In this document: positions 49,001 to 60,400 of the stretch, one piece after another
Layout of the letters: each line of letters opens with the position of its first letter
Position numbering within the stretch: the stretch's first letter is position 1
Source: Centroberyx gerrardi
Lineage: Eukaryota > Chordata > Actinopteri > Beryciformes > Berycidae
Assembly (NCBI RefSeq): GCF_048128805.1
Contig: NC_136000.1
Coordinates: forward strand, 14,168,854-14,232,853
Length of the DNA stretch: 64,000 nucleotides
Direction: 5' to 3'
The notes under the pieces: model-generated
Told to the model about the DNA's origin: nothing
Database searches by the model: none
What the model saw: the letters and a program-made list of their open reading frames with translations, nothing else
Made by a program: the position numbers and the translations under genes

Positions 49001-49770
49001 TCATCCCTCAAAAGGAGGAGTCTGGGGACTCATGGACATGTCCTTTGACCCCAGATGAGCTCTCCTCATCTCCCAGTGACACAGAAACTGAGGGAGCCTC
49101 CATTCCACTTCATGTCAGCCAGTCCTCTGGCTTAACCAAATCTCAGGTTAGATCCAAGAATTGTTCAGGCGTGATTCTCAAACTGAGGAGAGTACTGTTC
49201 AGCGAAGGCCTAAACAGGAGAAAGGCCCGCTACCAAGCAGTCTCTGACTTGGGGACAATTTCTGATCCTTCCCTCTCACAGGCTGAGGATGGGGAGGGAG
49301 AAGAGACCAGAGAGAGGAGCAGTGAGAGGGAGCTCCACAGGAGGATGACATCTAAAGTTACCCACAGGTGGCAGAGAACAGGAGGCTTCTCTCATGCCCT
49401 ACGACCCCTTACCAGCTCTTCCAAAAGACGGCACAGATCCCTCATGAAGATCAAATACTGTCCCTACTTGTCTGCCTGCCACAGTGCTGAGCACAGGAGG
49501 CGTTGGGTCCTGCGTTCGGCTGTCCAGAGGGCGCGAGGGGCCATGAAGTTCTACTACCCAGACCTAGTGGGAAAGAGGATCCGCCATCTGTATGAGGAGG
49601 ATGACAAGTCCGAGGTGTGGTACAGAGGAGAGGTGGTGCGTATCCATGAGGCTCACCCCAACCCTCTGAAGACTGTATTTGAGGTCAGGTATGACAGCGA
49701 GCCAGAGTGGAAGTACTACCTGGAGCTGCTGATAGACTATAAAAAAGGCTGGCTCAAAATCGAGGACTAG
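43073..49770 (+). CDS. C15orf39: C15orf39 homologue with C-terminal Spin/Ssty domain
   Basis: Two coding exons, 43073-46211 and 48626-49770, joined in phase 1, encode 1,427 aa (human about 1,047). The function is not established. Human matches include SPPMPIIDNVFSLAPYKAYL (about 620-640) and the block from HCPFPHV through EHRVELRPTTLSEE to LKRLPDIY near the end of exon 1. The junction CKRLG/LEMDE parallels the human RRQLGDFD. The N-terminal two thirds is low-complexity, rich in Ser, Pro, His and Tyr. Six psi-K-x-E/D-E SUMO-type motifs cluster at residues 574-766. The last 75 residues form a Spin/Ssty-like Tudor fold: LVGKRIRHLYEE, VWYRGEVV, FEVRYDSEP, LLIDYKKGWLKI. This matches spindlin repeat 2, suggesting methyl-lysine binding. 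The start is the first ATG after an acceptor at 43031; the ATG three bases later is an alternative. Confidence 0.88.
46212..48625 (+). other. C15orf39 intron with possible cassette exon
   Basis: A 2.4-kb intron, phase 1, GTGAGT donor and tgcag acceptor. It contains a 35-nt segment (47481-47515) with good splice signals on both sides that would shift frame if included. ORFs at 46444 and 47742 are not recognisable. Confidence 0.7.
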
Positions 49771-50990
49771 TTTGCCACAAACACATTGCTGTTGTTTATG
49801 TTTTTGGTCCTCTGATTGATTGAAATGGCGAGTTTGTATTGGTTCTTTCCACTGTGTGTTTCCTACTGCCTTTTGTTGGTCATCTGATTGATTGAAATTA
49901 CCATTTTGTATTGGTTCTTTCCACTGTGTGTTTCCTACTACCTTTTGTTGTTTGTCACCAACAGGCTGATTTTCATTCCAGCTACAAACATTTGCCCAAC
50001 TTCCTCAGGAATGAAGTTGGACAGGATATTTTTTTGTAATGAGGTCAGCTATGCATCCTTTGTCACTTGGGAGCTATAGGGTATCATTTTTAGGGAGGGA
50101 CTGTACAGGACTGCTAGCATTCGCTGCATGTTGTAAATTGTGATTTATTTATTTTTTTAAGGTTTCATTATCATCACCTTTGACACATTCCTTCAATGAT
50201 TTAAAATTGAGAAAGCTCTTTACAAATGAGGGTGTGGTTATGACATCAGCAAAATGTGTCACAAGACAACTTTATTGTACTTAATTTTTAAATTTGAATA
50301 AGGACCCATTAGTTTTTCCACACTAATGTATCTTAAAGAACTATTAAGTTAAGTCTATATACAGATTCTTCAGTCATCATTGTCTCTGTTTTTGGTATAA
50401 AAAAAGAAAAAACAGCAGTTATGCGTGAAGTTAGTGACTGATGGATAGGTTTTTGATTTTATTTTTTCAATGTATTTACATCTTTTTGCCAGTAGCAAGC
50501 ATGTGAAATGACAAGGTTGGTCTGCATTGCCACATAAATCTTAAATATTCAGAAATCCATTCACCCTTTTGCTATTTACCAGTCACATGTGTATATACTG
50601 TATGTAGGATTTATAATAACAGTGCCAGTTTTGTATATCTCTGCAGCAAAAAATGATTTTCACCTGATTATTGTGGCTGGTATTTTAATGTGTGTAACTG
50701 AAGCCAGAGTGGCATTACTAGACCTCTGAACTAAGCTGCTGAAAAGGTCTCTTGCTGAGACGCTCGCATATCAGGGTATTTCATCACTGTGAATCCTAAA
50801 GTTTTCACCTCAAATTTTACTTTAATTTAAATTATTTTGTATGATTTTTTTTTTATATATATATGTACTTTTTTTACAGTTTGAACACTTTTTACAGTTT
50901 GAACACAGTTTGAAGTGTCAAAACAACATTGTCTCCTTGGCATATGCTCACATTTTCTTGTCCATCTTGAATAAATGTTTGTAATGCTTT
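49771..50990 (+). other. C15orf39 3' UTR (inferred)
   Basis: A/T-rich sequence from the stop to an AATAAA at 50970-50975, followed by TGTTTGTAATG. A roughly 50-bp segment is tandemly duplicated near 49812-49945 (shared TTGATTGAAAT, TTGTATTGGTTCTTTCCACT and GTGTGTTTCCTACT). Confidence 0.55.
50970..50975 (+). terminator. Candidate polyadenylation signal, C15orf39
   Basis: AATAAA 1.2 kb after the stop codon with a following TG-rich stretch. Confidence 0.55.
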
Positions 50991-52600
50991 GACAATTTCC
51001 TTCTCTTCATGCTGTAGATAGCTCTGATTTAAGGGGAACATAATCTTTTTATGTGATTCTTGAATTGCTATGTCTCAGGGTGAGCATAACATGGTTTGTT
51101 CTTTTAACCATATATACCTGAGTTAGAAGGGAATTTGTTGAACTAATGTTAGGAATACATTTCACAAAATAGTCATTATTCATCAATGAGAGGAGGCATC
51201 GAAAGGAGTGTGCAGATTTAGTGCTTATACACACTAACCAATTATGTTTTGGACTGATGAGATTCGTATGTATTCACACAGAGACCTCACTTAATGATTT
51301 CACTCTTTTTTTTATCATGAACAGGTTACCTTAACTAGCCACACATTCTCACAATGTACAACATAAAAACAATTTTAACTATAAATATATCCTGCACTGT
51401 GGTTTGGTTCTCCTGCAGTCAAAAACTACTTTGGCCCTTCCGTCACCCCAGCCTCAGTCTCCTCTGATGCTTTTAATCACATTAACGTTTCGCTAATTGT
51501 CAAAATTACCTGCTGGATATTTTTTAATTAACATCAGGGTGGGCTTCATGCCATGACTGATAAAAAAAACCCACATTAAGTGCCAAGTGAGTTGAGCCAT
51601 TTAAGGTTTCTTAAAAACTGGCAATCAATTGTGTCAAGTTTAGGAAATCAGTTTCTGTGTCTAAAACTACCAATCACAATCACATGGTCTTTGTCCCCAT
51701 CGTGTGGCTAATTTTTTGCTCGAGTTACACATTCCCTCTAATGTCCTTGTGGGCCACCATTATCTCTGAAAAAGCTCCATCCAGTTGGAAACTGAATCTC
51801 CAGGGAACAGTTTATCTTGTACAGGTTACACACATGATTCTGGTATTCAGGACAGTTTGGAATATAAATGGCTGCTGCAACAGCAGATATGTATACTGTG
51901 TGCATTATGAAACAATCACCCATGCCAGAAGGATGTTTGCAACATTTTGCACTTTAATATTTTCTCCAAAACAGACAACTAATTTTTCCCACATTTTTAC
52001 ACTATGTAAATAGGAAATAAAACACCTTTGATAGCATAAAGAAAAGATATATGTAGAAAAGTATTAAAAGTTTTTGGATGTCTCAATTAAATGAAAGTAG
52101 CTGCTTCTGTTACTTTGAATGTTATCTTGAAATGTTCATGAACTACTAGCAGACACAATGAAAACAGTGAGCCCTGGAGAGCATATTAGCCTAATGATCA
52201 CAGCAATAGCTGGTGTGTTCAGTACCTGCAAGACAGCTTAGAGAAAATTACCCATCTTTGCCATCATCCATTCAACTTGTGTTATCACTGGTTTGTGACT
52301 TGAGAAACACAAAATGAATTCAAAAGTGACATCATACAAACAACCACTTGGTATCCTTATATTAACAATCTGCAAGTAAAACTGGTGCAAAAAGCTAACA
52401 TGTTTGCCTAAAAACATTTTTTTTTTCATAAGTTACCAAATCCATTCATTTCACCCTAGTCTGGAAGACAACCACAGCTCTCTGTCAAGGTTTGTAGAAT
52501 ACACTACATTGCAAAATACATAGCGCAGAAATGCATCATGGACATTTGGGTAATTCATATGATTGAGACCAAGCCTATTCTAATGACTCACACAGTACTC
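50991..52600. other. Intergenic region between convergent C15orf39 and ARIH1
   Basis: No gene recognised on either strand. Small ORFs (for example 51657-52013) have no recognisable domains. Confidence 0.5.
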
Positions 52601-52624
52601 CCAATAATGAGATTTCTCATGACA

Positions 52625-52630
52625 TTTATT
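52625..52630 (-). terminator. Candidate polyadenylation signal, ARIH1
   Basis: TTTATT on the plus strand, AATAAA on the minus strand. It was chosen for its position beyond a long conserved-looking UTR; other hexamers lie closer to the stop. Confidence 0.35.
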
Positions 52631-54031
52631 CAAATAAACAATACAGTTTATAATTTTGCTAGGATAAAATAATAGTTTGTTTAACACATAAGAAGCATTT
52701 GGGAGAGAATTCCCCAAAGATCTGAAACTGGGGCAAAGGATGTGTTTTAATGATGGCTGACACTTTGGTGTCATCTTCTGACTTGCACCAGTAGCTGTAT
52801 ATTCACGTCCCCTCCAGTCAATCTTGTGAAGACTGCTATAGTGCAGAGACATATGCGAGCATTTACAAGCAGAGAGCTTGACAACCAGAGCAACCACCAC
52901 ACAGAACAATGCAATACCTGGAGGGGCACTGACATTTCAATGTCAAATCCTCAACCTATGTGCGAAAACACAGTCTTGAATGCAAAAGCATAACAGCGTT
53001 ATAAAACAGTCCTACAACCCTCAGAAGTTTGCCCTATATTCCTCATCTGTCTAAGGCTCGCGCAAGTCCATCTATGTAGCTTGGTTTAAAGCAATGTTCA
53101 GACTGCAAGGTAAGAGATCTCTTCAAAGAAGCATGGCCATCATCAGCCCCATGCCATCCAAGTATTCCCTGCTCGTCTGATGCAAATGCCTGACCCTGTT
53201 TGACAGTGATCCAGCCCAATTATCAGCACTAGAAAGCTGTGCTGTCAGTACATTCCATTACCCTCATTCAATCCCCAAGGTGCAAGCTGAGCTTAAAGAG
53301 GGCTACCTCAAGCCACGTCGGGAAAGAGAAAAAACAAAAAACAAATGAGTGAATGTCACTCAGTTTGGCTCTTGTAAATAATTAGTAATGTTCTTAAATG
53401 TTAAACATCTCTAAAAACAACTAAGAGAGGGTACAGCAAAAAGGTTAGCATAGAGGGAGACAGGGCCGGTGCATTCCACCTCACCTATAAATTTTAGTTT
53501 TTTTTCCTCTTGGTTTTCTAAACCTGCTGTGCACTTTTACTGAGTCCTATATCTCATCACTTGGCAAGTAAGATTAACCCTTTCTATCAGTCCCCATTTA
53601 GAGTTACTGATAAGGTGTAACTTGTGCACCGCTCTGTAAAGATGGAGGATGATATGGGGGTTTTGCCTTAATGCCAAAGACCTCCAAACTCCCACACTCC
53701 ATTGCGGGGGGTAGAGAGACTCAACCTACACAGCAAATGTACACCTTTTTGAATATTGGTAAAGAATAAATATTTCTAAATTTAAAAATTATGCAAACAC
53801 GTGCCACTCTTGCTCTTTAACTTCCATGCATATGGATTATTTACAAATTGAAAAATACAGACTTGCTTTTTTGTTCTTTTTGATGTTTTTTTCTTCTTTT
53901 TCCCCCCCGAAATGTCTTTGCCCCTTTGAAATCAGCCTATCAACATTCAGCCACCCAGACAAGGATCTCACCACATATAGCAGACATGGCCAGGACAATT
54001 AAAGCTGTGTTGAAAACATTTTCACACTAAT

Positions 54032-54076
54032 GCAAAAAAAATAAAAATAAAAAAAAAATAAAAAATAAAAAAAAAA
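54032..54076. repeat. A-rich low-complexity tract
   Basis: Runs of A interrupted by single T on the plus strand, inside the inferred ARIH1 3' UTR. Confidence 0.8.
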
Positions 54077-54435
54077 GTCAAAATCAAAACAGAAAAGATT
54101 CACAAGAGAAAAAAAAACAGAGGAAAATAAGATAGTTCAGGGGAGGTGTTACAATACAAGCCAAGAGGATGTATTTGTTTTAGATGGATTTTCTGCTTTC
54201 TCAGACTCCACTCTGTTGCTAACAATACTGTAGTACACTTAATCTTTATTACTCTACCTTTTTATTTAAATATAATTTACTTTGAAGATTTTGTTAAACA
54301 AATCCAGGAAAAATGATGCAAAAGTGGTTGGTTTGCCAAAGGAGAGGCGGCAGAAGGCCCGTGCTGCCCTGTTAAATTGCATCAGCGCTCTAGTTTGTCA
54401 AGATACTCAAGAGTCCGTTGCATGGGGACGTGTCC

Positions 54436-57400
54436 TCAATCCTCAATGTACTCCCACAGGTCCTTCTCATAGCCTTCATGCACGTGCTGTAGCAGCACTC
54501 TTCGCCTGCTCTCACAGTATCTACACACACACAAGAAAAGCGCGTTAGAGACCAAGAACACTCTGACTGAACGGAGGCAGACGGTGTTGGCGGTGCTTCC
54601 TTGACCCACCTGTACTTATCTTGTACTTTCTGCTTGATGTCCTGCAGGGAGTCCTGGGAGATGTCCCGCTCTAGGTAGCCAGACAGCACCTCAGTGGCAT
54701 TTTCCAGGTCTGCCTGGTTGTTCTGATAACACACAAGAATAAGACAGACCATGTTATTCTGTGTCACAGTCTAGATTAAAAAGACTTGATTGGCCATTTG
54801 TGATCAGGGGCCCTAAACTTTGGTGCAACCTGCCTGAGGAAATATGATTAGTAAACTCTTCTAACACACTACTGAAAAGTTGTTACCTTGGCCAACAAAC
54901 TTGGAAGGAGGTTATGTTTTCATCCGTCTGTCTGTCTGTTAGCAAGACATCTCAAAAAGTTACAAATGGATTTGGCTGAAATTTGGTGACCAGACAGCCC
55001 ATAGCCCAAGGATCACTAAGGTTAATGAAATCCAGCATTTAAGTTAACAATTAGTTAACAATTGTCATTTATTAGTGATTAAATCATTTACTCTATACTA
55101 TTTACTATTAATAAGCAATGCTGGAACGCAACTAGTCAATTAGCTGTAAGTTAACCATTAAATGATGGTGAAATTAATCAATCCCCATTCCCCATAAATG
55201 GGGAACATTTTATAACACTTTGACTACTGTACAGATCGTTACTTTAATGGTTAACAAGCTTCAGTTACTCATATCATGCACCATCTGCTCTCGCTCATAA
55301 TGTTCAAGGCAACAATTTCCATTTTATAGTACCTCAAATATAATGGACTGGTTGTTCTTCTTGAGGTAGAAGGCAAAGACATAGGTGAACATGAGGGTGG
55401 AGCGGCACTGGCACAGCACATCCACGGCCTTCTTCAGAAACTGCACCTCAATCCAGGACATGTTGTGCTGCTGCATCTCCTCCATCTTCTGCTTGACCTG
55501 AGCATAGAGCTTGTGCTCAAAGCGCAGGCTCTGCATGTGGTTCATGTAGCGGTTGCAGTAGAACAGGTACCTCTGCAAGGCTGCCCTGGAGCGCTGCGGA
55601 GAGCATGAAATTGGCTTTAATTACAATGGAAATGGTGCTGCCCTCCACAGGACACTCATCAGCACATGGCCTACACTGACAGCAGCAAAACGTTATTGCA
55701 AGTGAAAACAGGAGTGTTGCCTACAATGCTGAAGCATGTGAATATAACAAACAGTGGGGAAACGGACATACTGAATTTGATCAAATTTTTCCTTTCAACA
55801 GACAGTGTGAAAACAAACTTACATTTGTCGTTTAGTTTCCCAAAAAGTGCCATTTTAGGGAAACTAGAGGACAAATGTAGAAGCTTTTGTCCTACAATGT
55901 GACAAGTATGGTGAAGTAAAACAACCTACAAAAATTTAAAAATGTCATGGTATCATTTTGACTATCAAGTATTACCTCTTGAGCATCTCTGGCTGCCTTG
56001 GCGTCATCTTCATTGTAGCGATTGCAGTTGTACCTAAAAAGTCACAACCAAGACAAAACCATTGACACAGAACAATATTTTCCAGGAGCATATCATTCTT
56101 AAGCAGAGTGTAATTAACAAGCTTCACTATTGCTTGAAAATATGAACAGTTTTCATGCCTCCTTGTGTAAAACAAATCAGGAATAATGTCTGACAGATGT
56201 CAAATGAGTATTTGAGATATGAAATGTCACAAATGACACTTTGCATTTCATGTCTGTGACAAGGACACACATGCTGTAGACTAGTACAGGATAGATGAAG
56301 TGATATTAGATTTTGACAGATTAATATATTTCCATTTGTAGGCTAAATTTATGTAATGTTCCAAGTGAGCTAATCATATATTTAACTACTCTGTAACATT
56401 TCTAAATTAGAAATCTTATTAGCAAGATTTAACTTGCTACTTCACTTTGACAGGAGATTTTCATTACACATCCCATAACACGCATACCTTGAAAACATCA
56501 AAAATAAACTCTTCAATATTGTGACATTGAAAAAACATATTACCTGGGTCCACCTCACCCTAGTTAATACTATATGTGTTACAGTTACAATATGGAAGCC
56601 ACTGTACTCCACACTGGGCACAAAGCAGCTAAATTTGGTTAAAGTTAAAGTATTAGCCACCATCACTTACCAGGCTGAGCCATGGGGTTCCCATGGACCC
56701 AGGCAGACCCAACAGAACTCAGCTTTGCAGTTCTGGTTCCGACAAACCATGTGATTGCAGCCACCATCTTTCTCGATGGTCACATGGCATTTTGGACACT
56801 CCTGTTGAGGGAGGCAGAGGCAAAATTTGTATATCACAGTTAAAAATTGCTTTACAAAGGATAAGACAAAAACAAAATGTAAAAAAAACAGTAAAAGCAC
56901 AGAGCAATTTAAACGAAACAAAGCAAGAAAACACAAAAGTAAAACATAAAAAGGGGAGGGACGATGCATGGTCCAACAATAATGATGGCTCTAAGGTGCC
57001 CACATTCATCCCAAATTATTAGCATGCCAATGTGTCATCAAATTTAGGAGCATCTTTGCAAGTGACAGTACGATCCCGTTTATTATTTCCATTTGCCCTT
57101 TTTGTTTTTTTAAACCGTATGATTCATGTTGTGGCCTTGGATATGAGATACTTATACGGTAGGTCACAAAACAAACGCTGAAGTCAGATGTAGTGAGAAG
57201 CAATACAATTAATAAATGTTAAAAACAAATTACATTTTTTGATCACAAACAATGGAAATTTCTTTGGGGCCAGCCGTATATGGCCCTACTGACCAGACCG
57301 GGTAAGTGGGGAAAAGTAAACCCTGGACTATACTAATGAACTACTTCCATACCTTAGTATTTGCTGCAATCCAGTTTGAAGTTTCACTGTCATCATCACA

Positions 57401-60400
57401 TTTCTTAATCCACTTCCTCAGCCACTACAAAACAAATTAAAACAAGAGTAAGAAATAGCCACTTTTAGCCCTTTTTAATTGTGTATTAACATTCAAGTGT
57501 GTCAGTGTCTCAGTTTTACACAGGGGCTTATAGGCATGCTTTGTTGCTGCCAGAGCTGCTTCTGCAATAACAAGGCAGGTCTCATGAGAGTCCTCTAGCA
57601 AAGTGAGTGGGAGGGTGGCAGTCTGCTTTCTTGCTCCTTGTTCAAACAATGCATGCTGTCTAAACACAACTATTTCACTCAAAATTCTGGAAAAATAGCG
57701 GAGAGGTTAACTTTTTCGTAAGGTAATGAAATAATCCATTGGGGCTGCTTAAAAACTGTATACACTTTATTCACAAGCATTTTCTGGCAAGATACTTTAA
57801 ATGCATTCCGCAGTACCATACCTTACACTTGACAGGATCATGCCAGTTCTCTCCACAGTTGAAGCTGCAACAGCAAGAGGCGCAAAAAGTTAAAAACCAA
57901 ATTCACAGAATCTCTAATACTTACCAGCACTGCTTTAAAAAAAACAACTGACCGAGAATGCTCTCAGATGCACAAGCCATTTTGAAAATGCATTCCCCAT
58001 TTTCATTACCTGCGACTACAACAGAGGAGCAGCTTTAATATGCCCATGTTCTGAAAACACACCAAGAACAAGCTATAGATACAGCGCAACCTGTTAAGCT
58101 TATCACTCCACAGAATTACATGGTGAATGTCGAGATGACTCCGTAATCTGTGTTATTCATTCACTTTCCCATATTCCATCCTGCCTATTCCCTGGTGTGT
58201 ATGTGTGCATGTGTTCCCCCAGCATGCATTGGGAATCTGTGTCTGTCTGTCTGTGTATGTCTTTTTCAAGTTCTAGATGCAGGGATTAGGTATGACCTGG
58301 CAACAGTAAACCAGGATCCCAGAAGAGCCTGCTTTAGCAGTATCTCATAAGGAGATGGTGGGTGGCAGTTCTACCGTGGCATAGGCATGGCATAGGAAGC
58401 CTGGGCCTGGCTCGCACGCCAACTCTTTTGTTTTCCAAAGCATAACAGAAGTGCCAGGATACTTTTGCGGAGAGGGCTGTCATCTGCAGTCTGATACGCA
58501 GCCATGAGGTTGTTTAAGAAGTTCCCTTACCAGAACTGACGGCCACACTTGCACCTCACGGGCTTGGCGTCTGGGTACTGGACTTTGACAACGTGATGGC
58601 AGTCCGGTGCAGGGCACCACTTTAACAGTCGATTGCACTTAAAAGGAGTGATTAGAGATGGAATTACAACACATAGCTTCATGGAGGGCATACGTTCATG
58701 TAAGTAGTCTAGTGGTCCAATGTTTTTTCCAAAATTGTGTATGCAGGATAAGCTAACACCTGAACATGATTTAATGTTTCATTTTTCATTTCAACAGACT
58801 CATGGGGAAATAAAATTCAACAAACTTACCTCTACAAAACTATTCGTAATTAAATGCTGGTACTTCAACTTCACTTTTGAATCTGTTATGAGGCGCCTAT
58901 AGGGAAAGTCAAAACAAATACTTATCAGCCTTCATTACATAGAATGTGTGGTTTTGGCAATTGTTTCCCCCCTGCATATTCGGTGTATACCTTCCAGACA
59001 GTCATGGAGAAACACCTACAGTTGCTAATGTCATTTTCTGTGGTGGCTCTAATGCCAATGCAGTAAAGCTGTAAGTAGAATCTATATTGACAACAGCCAT
59101 TTCTAATTTTGTAACAAATACAAAAGAAAGAGCGTAGGTGACTGACAAGAGGGAACAAAAAGGTGCCAAATACATGGGTTTTAAATTCCTTGAAATTAAA
59201 TCTTGATCCCCAGCATTTGTTTACACCATTTCTGGTGTGGTGGGGGGCTTATGGTTTAGTGTTTGTTGCACAGTGTCTCCTAAACTAACAACACATTAGC
59301 AACCATCTTGCTAGCTGGTGAGATCAAGATGTAGGTTAAGACAATTACTGTCAGCCTTACAGCTGGGGAAAGAGATTAGTAACCATGCTTTCAATATGGG
59401 GGCTTGTTTCCAAACACTACAGGCTGTGCAACATCTAGGGTGAACTATAGTGCCAAGGCCTCACTTCAAAATCCTATACCAATAACTATATTTTTATTTG
59501 TAAAATGTCATAATAATGCTAAATCTGCCATTTAAAACTGATACTCCTGTTAAACACATTACAGATGGCAGGTGTAAATACAGCAAGCAGGTCTGACAGG
59601 CATTGAAATTAATGGGGAACATTCTTATCCCCCTCATTGGTTTTAAAGCAATGATATATCACATTTTCCCTGTTTGCAATTGCTTTTTATAATGCATGTC
59701 CCTCTATGTTGCTGACTACAACATTGCTGACTGTATTGAGCATTTTCTTTTTCATTTTTTCTTTTAAAGACCTCTTGAAAAAGATCTTGATCTCAATGAA
59801 ACTATCTGATTAAATTACGGATATGTGAAAATAAAAAGAGCCCTTGTCAAATGGTTTGATGTATCTAAGTGACCTTCTTCTGTCTCAGTACATTCTATTG
59901 TGTGCAAACATGATACAAATAAAAACACTAGAAGTCACTTTTGTTTAGTTGCTCTTTTTCATTACCAAAATTGCCCTGTCACATCTATGAATTCTGATCA
60001 CTGCTGACCAACAGGCAACAACACATCAAAACAGATACAAGTGTAAACAGATACTCACATGACTGTGTTGTCATCAACCAAAATGTCACAACTATGAGCG
60101 GGACAAGAAATGGTCTGAAAAGACACCACAGAAGGCAAATAATTAGTCAGACAGCTATTAAAAGACTAACATTAATCTGTGACTGACCTGCAGAGGAATG
60201 CTGAAGACATGTCTTAGTAAATACCTGTCCCATTCCTTCCTCTATGATTTTGGTGGTCAGGTAATCTCCCCAGCACTGCATGCAGAACTTGTGTCCACAT
60301 TCCAGGCCGGTGAAGTACTGATGAAGAAGAAGAAGAAGAAGAAGAAGAAACATTCAGTCTGATTTCAAACGAGACACTACACCAAGTATAAGAGCCTCCG

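Larger units (their letters stand above)
52601..54435 (-). other. ARIH1 3' UTR (inferred)
   Basis: Non-coding sequence downstream of the ARIH1 stop. AATAAA on the minus strand at 52625-52630 would give a UTR of about 1.8 kb. A nearly pure A tract (plus strand) is at 54032-54076. Confidence 0.45.
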
